In this document: piece after piece, positions 9,695 through 18,351 of the stretch
How the letters are laid out: each line of letters starts with the position of its first letter
Position numbering within the stretch: the stretch's first letter is position 1
Assembly: GCF_002128405.1 (NCBI RefSeq)
Contig: NZ_NETJ01000001.1
Location: 496,001 to 560,000, forward strand
Reading direction: 5' to 3'
DNA: 64,000 nt
DNA from: Gottfriedia solisilvae
Lineage (GTDB): Bacteria; Bacillota; Bacilli; Bacillales; Bacillaceae_G
The notes under the pieces: model-generated
Seen by the model: only the letters and a program-made list of their open reading frames with translations
Databases searched by the model: none
Told to the model about the DNA's origin: nothing
Program-made: the position numbers and the translations under genes

Positions 9695-10396
9695 TTATTT
9701 TCCTAACTGAAAACCTTCAAATCGTTTACCTCCAAAAGGTTTCAAAGCAGATTCTGCTACTTTAATAATTCCACTCTTTTCTCCAGTTTGAAAATAGTTA
9801 TGAAATGCTTGAAACATTTCTTTTGTTAAGTCTGGGTTAAAATGCTCCATTTCTCTATAAACCCATTTTGAAGAGCCAACCCAATGCTGATTTGTCCTTA
9901 AAATAAATTCGTGTAACTTATCTAATAATGTAGTTGCAATACAAATACTTTCATTTAAGTGTTCTGAACCTATAAAATCATCGATTATATCTGATAAAAA
10001 GTATTGATGAAATTCTATCGTCTTTTCATCCCATTTTGGTGGACCACCTAACATCGTTTCTTTAGCATTTAGAACTACTTTTTCTAGTTCTGGATGATGT
10101 TTTATTACCATACCTTCAGCTAGCATTCGTGGCAAAGTCGGTCTCGCTCTATTTACGTCGCTATCAAAAAATGGTTTATATGACTCTAAATCGTACACAA
10201 ACACTTCAATCATCCAATCATATTTCATCACAGATTCTCGATATGCATTCACTTCTTTTTGAAATACGACAATATCTAAATCTGACGTGGCTGTTTCTTT
10301 ACCGATCGCAACACTACCACTTAAAATTGCACCTAAACAATCTGGAAATTCCGTTTGAATAAACTTCTTTGCTGCCTCAACTGCTGATAACCTCAT
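9695..10396 (-). CDS. Nucleotidyltransferase-domain protein (Pol beta-like / aminoglycoside adenylyltransferase-like fold)
   Basis: Protein of 233 residues. The N-terminal NTP_transf_2 core reads GAILSGSVAIGKETATSDLDIVVF: the GS followed by two Asp residues (DLD) is the metal-binding signature of the Pol-beta nucleotidyltransferase superfamily. A third acidic position may be in MIEVFVYD. The C-terminal half is helical and has no recognised motif. The substrate is unknown; similar proteins in Bacillus are annotated only as nucleotidyltransferases. Monocistronic as far as can be seen. Confidence 0.75.
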   Translation of the reverse strand: MRLSAVEAAKKFIQTEFPDCLGAILSGSVAIGKETATSDLDIVVFQKEVNAYRESVMKYDWMIEVFVYDLESYKPFFDSDVNRARPTLPRMLAEGMVIKHHPELEKVVLNAKETMLGGPPKWDEKTIEFHQYFLSDIIDDFIGSEHLNESICIATTLLDKLHEFILRTNQHWVGSSKWVYREMEHFNPDLTKEMFQAFHNYFQTGEKSGIIKVAESALKPFGGKRFEGFQLGK

Positions 10397-10526
10397 TTAC
10401 GATACTCCTCGTTCTTACTGATATTTGATATAATGTATTGTTAAATATCTATCATGATGATTCATAACTTTTTATAAATTTTCAATACAGTCTCTATTTG
10501 TAATACATTTTTCTTCCTCCAATCTA

Positions 10527-10556
10527 AAAAAGAATGTGGTTTACACATTCCTTTTT
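10527..10556 (-). terminator. Terminator of the double GNAT gene
   Basis: Hairpin AGAATGTG / CACATTC with loop GTTTA, flanked by A- and T-runs, directly after the stop at 10557 on the minus strand. Confidence 0.8.
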
Positions 10557-11384
10557 TCATTTATATTGATAGTAGTCTTGCGTGTCATATTGCTGAAAGC
10601 CACAGCTTGTATATAATTTTTTTGCGTTTTTATTTTCTAAAGCAACTTCTAAATGTATCTTATTTCCTGTTTTACTTTCTTTTTCTATAATTTGCAATAA
10701 TGTATTTTTACCATAGCCAAAACCTTGATATTTGGGTAAGATTGCAAAACCATAAATCCAACTTTCTTGATGTTCTCTTTGAACACTCAGTTTTCCGATT
10801 TTTTCATTATTTACTTCTATTATGTAACATTTACGGTTCGGCTCATTTAAAACTCGCACATTGTATGTTTGAGCATCTTTTTCTTCAAAACCAAAGGACT
10901 CTACATCTATTCTTGAAATCAATTCAAAATCTTCTTGTGTCGCATGAGACAGCTTAATAATCGGTTCAAAAGATTGTACTCCTTGATCCTGCCAAACCAT
11001 TTGGTATTCTGAGAATGAATAGTCACATTTCTGAGTCTTAATGAACTCTTGTGCTGTCATAGATGCTGCTGGAGCATTCAATAAGATTGACGTTGCATTA
11101 CTGCTACTTTCAAGACCTTCACGAAGTAGTGTTGTAAAAATCCCTTTTCTTCTATATTTTGGATGGACCATCCCACATATTTCTACTTTACTACCAAAGT
11201 AATATTTACCTAAAAACCCAACTAATAGATTCTTATCATAATAAAAGAAATCTTCTTTAACATCACTATTGCGGTTTCTAAGCATATCCCAATTTAATTT
11301 CAACTTAATTTGATCATAGCTCTCACAAGCTTCTTGCAATTCTTTTATATGTAACAACTGGTCTTTTGATAACAAATTTTTCAC
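10557..11384 (-). CDS. GNAT N-acetyltransferase with two tandem GNAT-like domains
   Basis: Protein of 275 residues. The first half has a GNAT acetyl-CoA site VHPKYRRKGIFTTLL (about 75-90), the second has ILPKYQGFGYGKNTLLQ (about 215-230), followed by the usual motif B ENKNAKKLYTSCGFQQYD. Both halves therefore look like full GNAT folds fused in tandem, as in mycothiol-synthase-like or YkkB-type Bacillus proteins. The acceptor substrate cannot be told. ATG at 11384 lies 8 nt after AGAAGGTG. It has its own terminator and no clear operon partner. Confidence 0.82.
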   Translation of the reverse strand: MKNLLSKDQLLHIKELQEACESYDQIKLKLNWDMLRNRNSDVKEDFFYYDKNLLVGFLGKYYFGSKVEICGMVHPKYRRKGIFTTLLREGLESSSNATSILLNAPAASMTAQEFIKTQKCDYSFSEYQMVWQDQGVQSFEPIIKLSHATQEDFELISRIDVESFGFEEKDAQTYNVRVLNEPNRKCYIIEVNNEKIGKLSVQREHQESWIYGFAILPKYQGFGYGKNTLLQIIEKESKTGNKIHLEVALENKNAKKLYTSCGFQQYDTQDYYQYK

Positions 11385-11488
11385 CTTCTATTTTAAATTA
11401 CTTCACTCTCTTAATTTCCACAAAAAAGAATTTAGTCCTTCTTGATTAGGCTCATTTCCAAAAAACTTCATTAAAAATTCAATAAATG

Positions 11489-11537
11489 CAAAAAAACATT
11501 ACTCCAATTAAGAAGTAATGTTTAGAAGTAATGTTTT
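11489..11537 (-). terminator. Terminator after the Gln/Asn/His-rich protein, with a repeated arm
   Basis: AAACATTACT pairs with AGTAATGTTT; the right arm AGAAGTAATGTTTT occurs twice in tandem (11508-11520 and 11523-11537), so two alternative hairpins can form ahead of the U-tract. Confidence 0.6.
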
Positions 11538-11542
11538 TTATT

Positions 11543-12346
11543 TTATCTTTCCGTTCTAGGATCTACTTCAAACCACTCCGACATCGATAAGTTTGTTGTT
11601 TTATCTTCCCAATCGTCAATCGATAAATCTTCATAATTTTGCTCTAATTGATTTATATCTTTTTGAATAGTTTGGTCGTTATTATTTGCATTAAATGTAG
11701 ACTGATTTAGAGTATGTTCTTGGTTTATTTGTTCAAATGACTCTTGTATATAACTTTGAGCTAAAAAGCTTTCATCATATGAATTTGTTCCATTTTGATT
11801 ACCTATATTAGCTGTATTAGTCTGATGATTTGAGATACTTGCTGAATATTGTTCAGGGATTATATTTGGCATTGAATTCAATTCTGAATCATTTTTACGT
11901 TTCTTAGCATTTTTACTTGTTCTGCTTTGATGATTTTGAATTGTTTGATTCTTTTGGTGATCTTCTTCTTTCTCATTTTTAAATATATTCGAAGCATATT
12001 CTTCTACATTATGTAGTATGCTTTCTGCCCATTTATGCTGTTCTTCATGATGTTGTTCATTTTTATGATGACGATTCTTTTTTTCTTTATGATTTTGTTC
12101 TTCGTTTTGTTTATGTTGTTCTTGGTGACTATTCGAAAATTCTTCGCGATTGATTAAAGATAATGTGGACTTAATATCTTTTTCAAGACTTTCTATTTGG
12201 TGATCGAAACTATGCAATTGTTTTTTCATACTATCCATATGTGATTCTATTTCATCAATTCTTTTATTAATTTTGTGCATGTTGCGTTGATGTTCGTTTT
12301 TCTTTAAGTCAAATTGTTCTAAAAGCTTATCAAAAGAAAGATCCAT
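11543..12346 (-). CDS. Hydrophilic coiled-coil protein rich in Gln, Asn, His and Glu; unknown function
   Basis: Protein of 267 residues with no signal peptide, membrane segment or cysteine. Residues about 10-70 form a heptad-rich coiled coil (KINKRIDEIESHMDSMKKQL). Residues about 70-115 are a low-complexity His/Gln/Glu/Lys stretch with HH pairs (KNRHHKNEQHHEEQHK). The remainder is Asn/Gln/Ser-rich and probably disordered, ending in an acidic segment with two Trp (SIDDWEDKT, SEWFEVDPRTER). ATG at 12346 follows TAGGTGAGTGTAA. The composition resembles spore-surface or assembly proteins, but no family is recognised. Monocistronic, divergent from rluF. Confidence 0.7.
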   Translation of the reverse strand: MDLSFDKLLEQFDLKKNEHQRNMHKINKRIDEIESHMDSMKKQLHSFDHQIESLEKDIKSTLSLINREEFSNSHQEQHKQNEEQNHKEKKNRHHKNEQHHEEQHKWAESILHNVEEYASNIFKNEKEEDHQKNQTIQNHQSRTSKNAKKRKNDSELNSMPNIIPEQYSASISNHQTNTANIGNQNGTNSYDESFLAQSYIQESFEQINQEHTLNQSTFNANNNDQTIQKDINQLEQNYEDLSIDDWEDKTTNLSMSEWFEVDPRTER

Positions 12347-12497
12347 TTACACTCACCTATTTCATTTTTTTATTTAGTATGTGTAAATAGAAAATAATTA
12401 TATAGTAAAAATCAATGATTCATTTCTAAAAATATTGATGAAAGTAAGAATTTAATTAATAAATTCCAGCATTTTAGAACTTCTTTTTTAATAATCA

Positions 12498-12526
12498 TTA
12501 CAAATATGTTATTCTGAAAATATAAT
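12498..12526 (+). promoter_or_regulatory. Sigma-A promoter of rluF
   Basis: TTACAA and TATAAT separated by exactly 17 bp. The predicted start site is about 12533, immediately before the AAGGGG ribosome binding site, giving a very short leader. Confidence 0.75.
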
Positions 12527-12549
12527 TTAGCATTAAGGGGTTGTTGATC

Positions 12550-13257
12550 ATTCGTTTAAATAAATTCATTAGTGAATCCGGAAAAGCATCTAGACGTGCT
12601 GCGGATAAATTAATCAGTGAAGGTAGAGTAAAAATAAACGGTAAAGTTGCAAAAATCGGGAGTCAAGTTGAACCTGGCGATGAGGTAATTGTAAATGGAG
12701 AACATATTCGATTAGCTCGAAATAATGTTTACATTGCATTAAATAAACCCGTTGGTATAACTAGTACTACAGAAAAAGGTGTAAAAGGCAATATTGTTGA
12801 TTTAGTAAATCATCCATTACGGATTTTTAATATTGGAAGACTTGATAAAGATTCTGAGGGCTTAATTCTTCTAACAAACGATGGTGATATTGTTAACGAA
12901 ATTTTACGTGCTGAGAATAAGCATGAAAAAGAATACATCGTCTCAGTCGATAAACCAATCACACCTACCTTCTTACAAGAAATGGCAGCGGGAGTCAAAA
13001 TTTTAGGAACAAAAACACTACCTTGTGAAGTAAAACAACTTTCAAAATATGACTTTCAAATCATCTTAACTCAAGGATTAAATCGTCAAATCCGTCGTAT
13101 GTGTGAAGCACTTGGTTATGAAGTGTATCGACTTCAACGAACACGTATCATGAATATTCATCTCAACAATTTACCAATTGGTCAATGGAGAGACTTAACA
13201 AAGAAAGAAAAAACGCAATTATTTAGAGAATTAAATTACGAACCAAATGAATGGTAA
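12550..13257 (+). CDS. rluF: 23S rRNA pseudouridine synthase, RluF/RsuA type
   Basis: RsuA/RluB/E/F-family pseudouridine synthase (235 residues from the chosen start) modifying one uridine of rRNA. An N-terminal S4 RNA-binding domain ([21 protein letters not shown]) is followed by the catalytic domain with [18 protein letters not shown], where the first D is the catalytic Asp, and by the C-terminal [15 protein letters not shown] motif. Start choice: AAGGGG at 12535-12540 touches TTG 12541 and lies only 3 nt from TTG 12544, whereas ATT at 12550 is ideally spaced and yields the family N terminus (M)RLNKFISE. An ATT start is therefore proposed; a TTG start adds 2-3 residues. Which uridine is modified is not shown. 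Confidence 0.88.
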   Translation: MRLNKFISESGKASRRAADKLISEGRVKINGKVAKIGSQVEPGDEVIVNGEHIRLARNNVYIALNKPVGITSTTEKGVKGNIVDLVNHPLRIFNIGRLDKDSEGLILLTNDGDIVNEILRAENKHEKEYIVSVDKPITPTFLQEMAAGVKILGTKTLPCEVKQLSKYDFQIILTQGLNRQIRRMCEALGYEVYRLQRTRIMNIHLNNLPIGQWRDLTKKEKTQLFRELNYEPNEW

Positions 13258-13314
13258 ATCCAATTAGTTTTTAATTCGTATCTAACTTTATTAAAATTTA
13301 CAACATAAAAATAA

Positions 13315-13362
13315 AAAAAGGGTTAAACATATTATTAAAAACAAATATGTTTAACCCTTTTA
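13315..13362. terminator. Bidirectional terminator between rluF and the SRPBCC gene
   Basis: Long stem AAAAGGGTTAAACATAT / ATATGTTTAACCCTTTT between convergent genes, with poly-A and poly-T flanks. Confidence 0.88.
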
Positions 13363-13436
13363 TACTTAATCTACAAAAACTAACTTGATGTAAAATGGTT
13401 GCTTCAGATAAATTTGAATATGAAAAAAATTACAGT

Positions 13437-13847
13437 TTAAGCTAACACTTTTTCTAGTTGATTCCCCATATTTGTCCAAGCATGTTTAGCTCCCTCAATT
13501 GCTCCAACACGTGCTTTTGTTTCTTCACTAAATCCAGTTTGATCTAGATTTAATTGGACTATACCATCTGAAACTTCTTTTAAAGTCCATGTAACTGTAG
13601 TAGTTTCTCCAGCACTTGCCCAAATATAAGATAATTTATGAGGCTCTTCAACTTCTAGTACTTCACAATCTACAATTCCATTCCACCATTCATTTGGCTC
13701 TGTACGAAATTGAAATTTATGTCCTACAACCGGTTTAAAGTCATTTTCCATGATCCATTTTGCAAGTGTATCCGAATCAGTTAAAGCATTCCACACCTGT
13801 TCGATTGAATTTGTAAATTTATATTCTAATGCCACATCTGATTTCAT
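13437..13847 (-). CDS. SRPBCC / AHSA1-family protein
   Basis: Protein of 136 residues with a single START-like SRPBCC (activator of Hsp90 ATPase homologue 1-like) domain. Visible hallmarks are FTNSIEQVWNALTDSDTLAKWI at the N terminus, W-rich strands (EWWNGIVDCEVLEVEEPHKLSYIW) and TVTWTLKEVSDGIVQLNLDQTGF near the end. Such domains bind small hydrophobic ligands; no enzyme activity is shown. It begins 5 bp after the stop of an ArsR-family gene. ArsR-SRPBCC pairs of this kind are common in Bacillus, and the regulator and the binding protein probably act on the same unknown signal. Confidence 0.85.
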   Translation of the reverse strand: MKSDVALEYKFTNSIEQVWNALTDSDTLAKWIMENDFKPVVGHKFQFRTEPNEWWNGIVDCEVLEVEEPHKLSYIWASAGETTTVTWTLKEVSDGIVQLNLDQTGFSEETKARVGAIEGAKHAWTNMGNQLEKVLA

Positions 13848-13852
13848 TTTTT

Positions 13853-14170
13853 TTACTCCAATATATTATTTAGTTTAACAAAACTTTGTTTCCAGAATCC
13901 TTCGTAAAATGATATCCAATCTTTAATTTCTTCTAGTGGTGCTGCATTTAATCGATAACGTGTTTCTCTACCTACTTTACGATCAGCAACTAGGCCAGCT
14001 TCTTTTAGGATCGCCAGATGTTTTGAAACAGCGGTACGCCCCATCTGAAATTGAGGAGTTAATTCGTGAAGAGGTAATTCATCAACTTCTGCCAATAAAC
14101 GAAGTATTTTGCGCCTTGTTGGATCAGCGATGGCTACATAAACATCACGCTCTTGATTTTTCTCGCTCAA
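13853..14170 (-). CDS. ArsR-family transcriptional regulator
   Basis: Small winged-helix repressor (105 residues from the chosen start). The helix-turn-helix core is ADPTRRKILRLLAEVDELPLHELTPQFQMGRTAVSKHLAILKEAGLV, followed by a wing (RKVGRETRYRLN) and a helical tail. No metal-binding Cys pair is seen, so it is of the SdpR/YdfF-like non-metal class. Start TTG at 14170 sits 6 nt after GGAGAGG; an in-frame upstream extension to 14227 would read through the promoter and is unlikely. It heads the ArsR-SRPBCC operon and has operators in its own promoter, so it probably autoregulates. Confidence 0.87.
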   Translation of the reverse strand: MSEKNQERDVYVAIADPTRRKILRLLAEVDELPLHELTPQFQMGRTAVSKHLAILKEAGLVADRKVGRETRYRLNAAPLEEIKDWISFYEGFWKQSFVKLNNILE

Positions 14171-14192
14171 AATCACCCTCTCCTTTTTTATC

Positions 14193-14242
14193 AGACACCA
14201 AATGGTGTCTTTATTATAGGACACCATTAAGTGTTATGTCAA
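14193..14242 (-). promoter_or_regulatory. Promoter of the ArsR operon with two operator copies
   Basis: Minus strand TTGACA (14237-14242) and TATAAT (14213-14218), spacer 18 bp. Immediately downstream of the -10 is the palindrome AGACACCAAATGGTGTCT (14193-14210; 8-bp perfect arms). A second, degenerate copy (GGACACCATTAAGTGTTA, 14219-14236) fills the spacer. The arrangement is a textbook steric repression site for the ArsR protein encoded directly below. Confidence 0.75.
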
Positions 14243-14355
14243 TTTTATTTTTGACAGCTCGATTTTTTTTATTCAAATATGTACCTTCTTTAATGGTTTT
14301 TCAATAAATTAAGCTATAAACTTATTAAATCCTTTTATCAGTAAATTGCCAACTA

Positions 14356-14382
14356 AAAAGAGTTGCCATTAAGCAACTCTTA
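14356..14382 (-). terminator. Terminator of the metallophosphoesterase gene
   Basis: Stem AAGAGTTGC / GCAACTCTT with loop CATTAA, followed by T-runs, downstream of the stop at 14417 on the minus strand. Confidence 0.75.
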
Positions 14383-14416
14383 ATTTTCGAACTATTTATA
14401 ACTAATGTCTTATCGT

Positions 14417-15277
14417 TCATTTACTTTTCAAAGTTAATACGACGATCTCAGGTCTATTTAATATTCTCTGAGGAATAATACTATTTCCTAGTCCCCTGTT
14501 AACAATCATCGTTGTATTCTTCATTTTATATTGTCCAGAAGTATACTTAGGCAAAACTCCTTGGTTTGGTGCTATAACCCCACCTATAAATGGAATTCTA
14601 ATTTGGCCACCATGAGCATGTCCTGTAAGAACTAGATCAAAATCATAACTTGAATACAACGAAATCAATTCAGGTCTATGCGATAATAATACTTTGAATT
14701 CAATATCATGATTAGTAGATAAAAGTGACTTTTTGATATTGAAGTCTGCTCTTTCTTGTTCTGTTAAATATTCATTCTCAGATATGTTAGCTGGGTCATC
14801 AATTCCTAAGAGTTGTATTTTCCCACCAGAACGTTCTAAAACCACTCCTTCATTTTTTAACACTTTGACGCCTAAATTTTCCAATTTACTTTCTAATCCT
14901 TCATATTTTCCTGACCAATATTCATGATTTCCAGTTACAAAATAGACAGGTGCAATTTTAACTATTTTTCCCATTAACATTAAACTATATTTTTTTACAT
15001 AATGTTTAGCGTCAATTAAATCACCCGTAAATACGATTATATCTGGCTTTTCATTTTTTATTTTTCTTATTAAATTATTTTGCTCTTTGCCGAATTCTTT
15101 TCCATGTAGATCTGATAATTGAATCATTTTAAAGTTATCAAATTGTTTTGGAACTTCACGTGATTGAATAGTTGTTTCATTCACTTCGATGGCATTGTTT
15201 TGATAATAGCAAAACAATACAGTTACCAAGATACCAATTAATAGAAGGATTATATTTTTGCGCGTAAACTTTTTCAC
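14417..15277 (-). CDS. Membrane-anchored metallophosphoesterase (YkuE-like)
   Basis: Calcineurin-like phosphoesterase of 286 residues with an uncleaved N-terminal membrane anchor (about 9-25), so the catalytic domain is probably outside. Metal-binding motifs in order: LSDLHG (D, H), VFTGDLIDA (D), VTGNHEYW (N, H), LLSHRPE (H) and LTGHAHGGQIRIP (H, H). This set is complete. Length and motifs match the YkuE/YpbG group, proposed to act on peptidoglycan- or lipid-linked phosphodiesters; the substrate is unknown. ATG at 15277 has only a weak upstream RBS (TAGGTAAAATAAG). Confidence 0.86.
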   Translation of the reverse strand: MKKFTRKNIILLLIGILVTVLFCYYQNNAIEVNETTIQSREVPKQFDNFKMIQLSDLHGKEFGKEQNNLIRKIKNEKPDIIVFTGDLIDAKHYVKKYSLMLMGKIVKIAPVYFVTGNHEYWSGKYEGLESKLENLGVKVLKNEGVVLERSGGKIQLLGIDDPANISENEYLTEQERADFNIKKSLLSTNHDIEFKVLLSHRPELISLYSSYDFDLVLTGHAHGGQIRIPFIGGVIAPNQGVLPKYTSGQYKMKNTTMIVNRGLGNSIIPQRILNRPEIVVLTLKSK

Positions 15278-15332
15278 TTATTTTACCTATTAGCCTTTCT
15301 TGATCAGCTCTTCATTTGACTGAGCTTTGTAA

Positions 15333-15902
15333 TCAAAAAGGTATCCAATTATTAACTATGCGAATACCTTTATTTTTGATTTCATTTGGGTTTTCTTTAT
15401 AATCTTTTTGAACGTAATTGTAGGAAATCCATGTGAAATATTCCAATCCAAGTAAATATGCTATTTGAGTTACTGGATTCTTCTCAAATAGTTCTTCAAT
15501 GTCAGAAACATAAAATATCTGCGTTATATCTAAAAGTGTTACGGTTCGGACTTTATTAGGGTTAGCATTTATTAATTCAACTAAGCGCTCTCTGTGATAT
15601 CCATCTTGGTTTATTTCTAAGTCTTCTTCCCAACTACATTCATAATGAAAGCTCCTTTTCCTACCATCATATATTGATAATGACCAACCATGGTCCTCCG
15701 CATAAATTAAATGGACTAAAACACCTTTGTTATTATTGATTATTCTTCTATTTACCTTAAATATTTTTCCATTTGGAATAATCGTGACCCAATTTTTACG
15801 TTCTGGATATACAAATCCACGAACAAAGGAACGTTTTAACAGGTCAATACCATCTTTAAATTCATTTGAAAAAAGATGGTAGCTTTCACTAAACTCACTC
15901 AT
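15333..15902 (-). CDS. Hypothetical protein, 189 residues
   Basis: Soluble protein with no signal peptide and no recognised domain. It is rich in aromatic residues and charged loops (HGWSLSIYDGRKRSFHYECSWEEDL; LLGLEYFTWISYNYVQKDY). ATG at 15902 follows TAGGAGGAAATC, a strong ribosome binding site, so it is very likely a real gene. It could be an immunity- or SMI1/KNR4-like solitary protein, but no motif proves this. It lies 55 bp upstream of the metallophosphoesterase on the same strand without a hairpin between them, so the two may be co-transcribed. Confidence 0.65.
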   Translation of the reverse strand: MSEFSESYHLFSNEFKDGIDLLKRSFVRGFVYPERKNWVTIIPNGKIFKVNRRIINNNKGVLVHLIYAEDHGWSLSIYDGRKRSFHYECSWEEDLEINQDGYHRERLVELINANPNKVRTVTLLDITQIFYVSDIEELFEKNPVTQIAYLLGLEYFTWISYNYVQKDYKENPNEIKNKGIRIVNNWIPF

Positions 15903-16104
15903 GATTTCCTCCTAAAAAATGTTATAAATGTTGTTCTTAATAAACCAATTCCTATAACACTCTAAACCGATTGCATTCTATTCTAATTTTTAGCTGAAAA
16001 GTAAAATATGAACTGAATTGACTGTATTAAATAAATTACTACTATCTTAGATTCAATGAAATACTAAAATATCCTTTACTTATTGAAGTAAGTGTCTGCT
16101 AGCT

Positions 16105-16130
16105 CAAAAAAATAGACTACCGAAGTAGCC
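16105..16130 (-). terminator. Terminator of the DUF3953-like gene
   Basis: Minus strand stem GGCTAC-TTCG-GTAGTC (stable UUCG tetraloop, one G-U pair) followed by TATTTTTTT. Confidence 0.82.
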
Positions 16131-16153
16131 TTTCCTGGAACACTTAGCATGCT

Positions 16154-16378
16154 TTAGTTAAATAAGCTCGTAAAAATAGAAACAAATATATTAAACCCAG
16201 CCACAAGTAAATACATTATTGAATTAGATTTTCCTCTTTCTTGAAAGTACATTACTAAAAACATTCCCCCTAAAAAGAAAAGCATATACGGAGTCAGAAG
16301 AAAGTTTTGAGTTATTAATGAATAAATAGCTAATGAAGCTGCAATCGTTCCAAATATTATTCTTATTACTTTTAACAT
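16154..16378 (-). CDS. Small membrane protein, YczI/DUF3953-like
   Basis: 74-residue protein with three hydrophobic helices that fill almost the whole chain (MLKVIRIIFGTIAASLAIYS; YMLFFLGGMFLVMYF; IMYLLVAGFNIFVSIF) and a short charged loop ERGKSN. The start at ATG 16378 is preferred over an upstream frame because GGAGAG lies 6 nt before it. The pattern fits the small YczI-type (DUF3953) Bacillus membrane proteins, whose function is unknown. It lies in a run of three small membrane-protein genes on the same strand. Confidence 0.65.
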   Translation of the reverse strand: MLKVIRIIFGTIAASLAIYSLITQNFLLTPYMLFFLGGMFLVMYFQERGKSNSIMYLLVAGFNIFVSIFTSLFN

Positions 16379-16441
16379 AGTGTACTCTCCAAGGTTTAAT
16401 GAAATAAATAAGCGCATATTAGGCTCATATTTGTTTTCTAA

Positions 16442-16849
16442 TTATTTTAATATTAATTCAACTCTCATCTCTGTCGAAAGATCTGATTCGATTATTCCAT
16501 TCTCATTTATAGATTCTAGTGTTACTACTGCTTCACCTAATGAACCTTTCTCTTCAAATCCAACAATAGGAATTGCTTGCAGGTCCCCATTATGATCTTT
16601 ATATTCTAAATTATAAAATCCAGTCGTAGTTACATTCTTAAATTTATATTCATCCCCATCTAATATTATTGGAATCTTATTATCTACATTAACATTTGTA
16701 AGTGATAATCCTGTAATATTTTTTCCCGTATCATTTATTATCTCGATATTATACCCATTTCTAAATGGAAATTGGAATGGGAATAGTAAATAATATACGA
16801 TTCCTATGATTCCGACCATTCCTATTAAAATGATTAATTTTTTTTTCAT
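16442..16849 (-). CDS. Hypothetical membrane-anchored or secreted protein, 135 residues
   Basis: N-terminal hydrophobic helix after a KKK start (MKKKLIILIGMVGIIGIVYYL), then an extracytoplasmic domain of beta-type composition (NGYNIEIINDTGKNITGLSL ... VTTTGFYNLEYKDHNGDLQAIPIVGF). The start has GAGGTAAAC upstream. No Cys of a lipobox is present, so it is a signal anchor or Sec substrate, not a lipoprotein. No family is recognised. Same strand as the small membrane proteins on either side. Confidence 0.6.
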   Translation of the reverse strand: MKKKLIILIGMVGIIGIVYYLLFPFQFPFRNGYNIEIINDTGKNITGLSLTNVNVDNKIPIILDGDEYKFKNVTTTGFYNLEYKDHNGDLQAIPIVGFEEKGSLGEAVVTLESINENGIIESDLSTEMRVELILK

Positions 16850-16946
16850 TAGTTTACCTCATTTATTTCTCTAATAGAATAATAACATAGCATTTCCTTA
16901 TTAATCTTGCATTTAGTTTAAGAGGTTTAGTGAGAGTATTTCATTA

Positions 16947-17246
16947 TCAAATATCAAATATCACTATTATTCCAATGATAAAAAACAAAACGCCTCCTAA
17001 TAGCCAGGCATCAAAATCATTCGTTACTTTCTTTTTTAATATTCTATTTTCTAAACTATTTAATAAACTAATCGTTGCAAATAAAAGATAAAATAAGCCT
17101 TTGTTTATATGATGAACTTCCTCAGCCGTAAATGAGTAAATCAAATAAATGATCATTAAACCGCTCAATATTTTCTTTATTAAATCGATTTGTTTAATTC
17201 TCACTTCAAATAATCTATTTATAAAGTTTTTTATATAAGTTTCCAT
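16947..17246 (-). CDS. Hypothetical small membrane protein, 99 residues
   Basis: Amphipathic basic N terminus (about 1-25) followed by two or three membrane helices (ILSGLMIIYLIYSF, GLFYLLFATISLLNSL, WLLGGVLFFIIGIIVIF). ATG at 17246 follows AGGGAGAGAA. No recognised domain. Its role is unknown; it sits downstream of a MITE-like repeat on the minus strand. Confidence 0.6.
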   Translation of the reverse strand: METYIKNFINRLFEVRIKQIDLIKKILSGLMIIYLIYSFTAEEVHHINKGLFYLLFATISLLNSLENRILKKKVTNDFDAWLLGGVLFFIIGIIVIFDI

Positions 17247-17338
17247 TCTTTCTCTCCCTAAAAATTATCGCATATTTCTTACTTTATCTTAACATTATTT
17301 CTTTTTCATTTGCTTTCTAATAAACACTTTTTTTTACT

Positions 17339-17620
17339 AGGCTCTGATAAAAAAGAATGTTTATTTCCATTCCAGGTACTTCGCTTTCCATGGGGCGAGA
17401 CCCTGAGCCTCGGGTCAACACGATGTGGATCATGCATGCGTTACGACAGGACGTCGTGGTTTTAGCATGCCTACCTTGCTTGGCCTCCTGGGTCTCAAGT
17501 TTCCCGCATCTCCCATAGGAGTCTTCGCACCTTTCATTCCAATTACGCTTGAACAGGCTATTCTCTTTTCATACTCATAATATATTAGGCTAAAATAAAC
17601 AATTAATTATAACAGAGCCT
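17339..17620. repeat. MITE-like mobile repeat, 282 bp, with terminal inverted repeats and target duplication
   Basis: The ends AGGCTCTG (17339-17346) and CAGAGCCT (17613-17620) are inverted copies. The inverted repeats extend to about 28 bp, with TGTTTATTT in the same register on both sides and roughly 22 of 28 positions matching. Both sides are flanked by TTTACT (17333-17338 and 17621-17626), a 6-bp direct repeat that looks like a target-site duplication. The interior is much more GC-rich than its surroundings and resembles the common Bacillus repeat (TTCGCTTTCC.TGGGG ... CCTCCTGGGTCTC ... CCCATAGGAGTC). It has no ORF, so it would need a transposase in trans. Fills the gap between the 99-residue protein and paiA. 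Confidence 0.75.
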
Positions 17621-17762
17621 TTTACTAAAAAACAAAAAGACCGCAAAAGCAGTCTATTAAATGAATATATGATTTAATTTTTCAATATTCTCAAATGACA
17701 AGAGTGTTCGTTCCCCTTTTATTATTAATAAACTCTTACCATACAATCTCCATTAAAATAAG

Positions 17763-18281
<519 letters not shown>

Positions 18282-18351
18282 TTAAATATGTCTCTCCTTT
18301 ATGTATTCATTTTTATTCCTTGCAATTTTTTAGATTTCCTAACCTTTTTTA

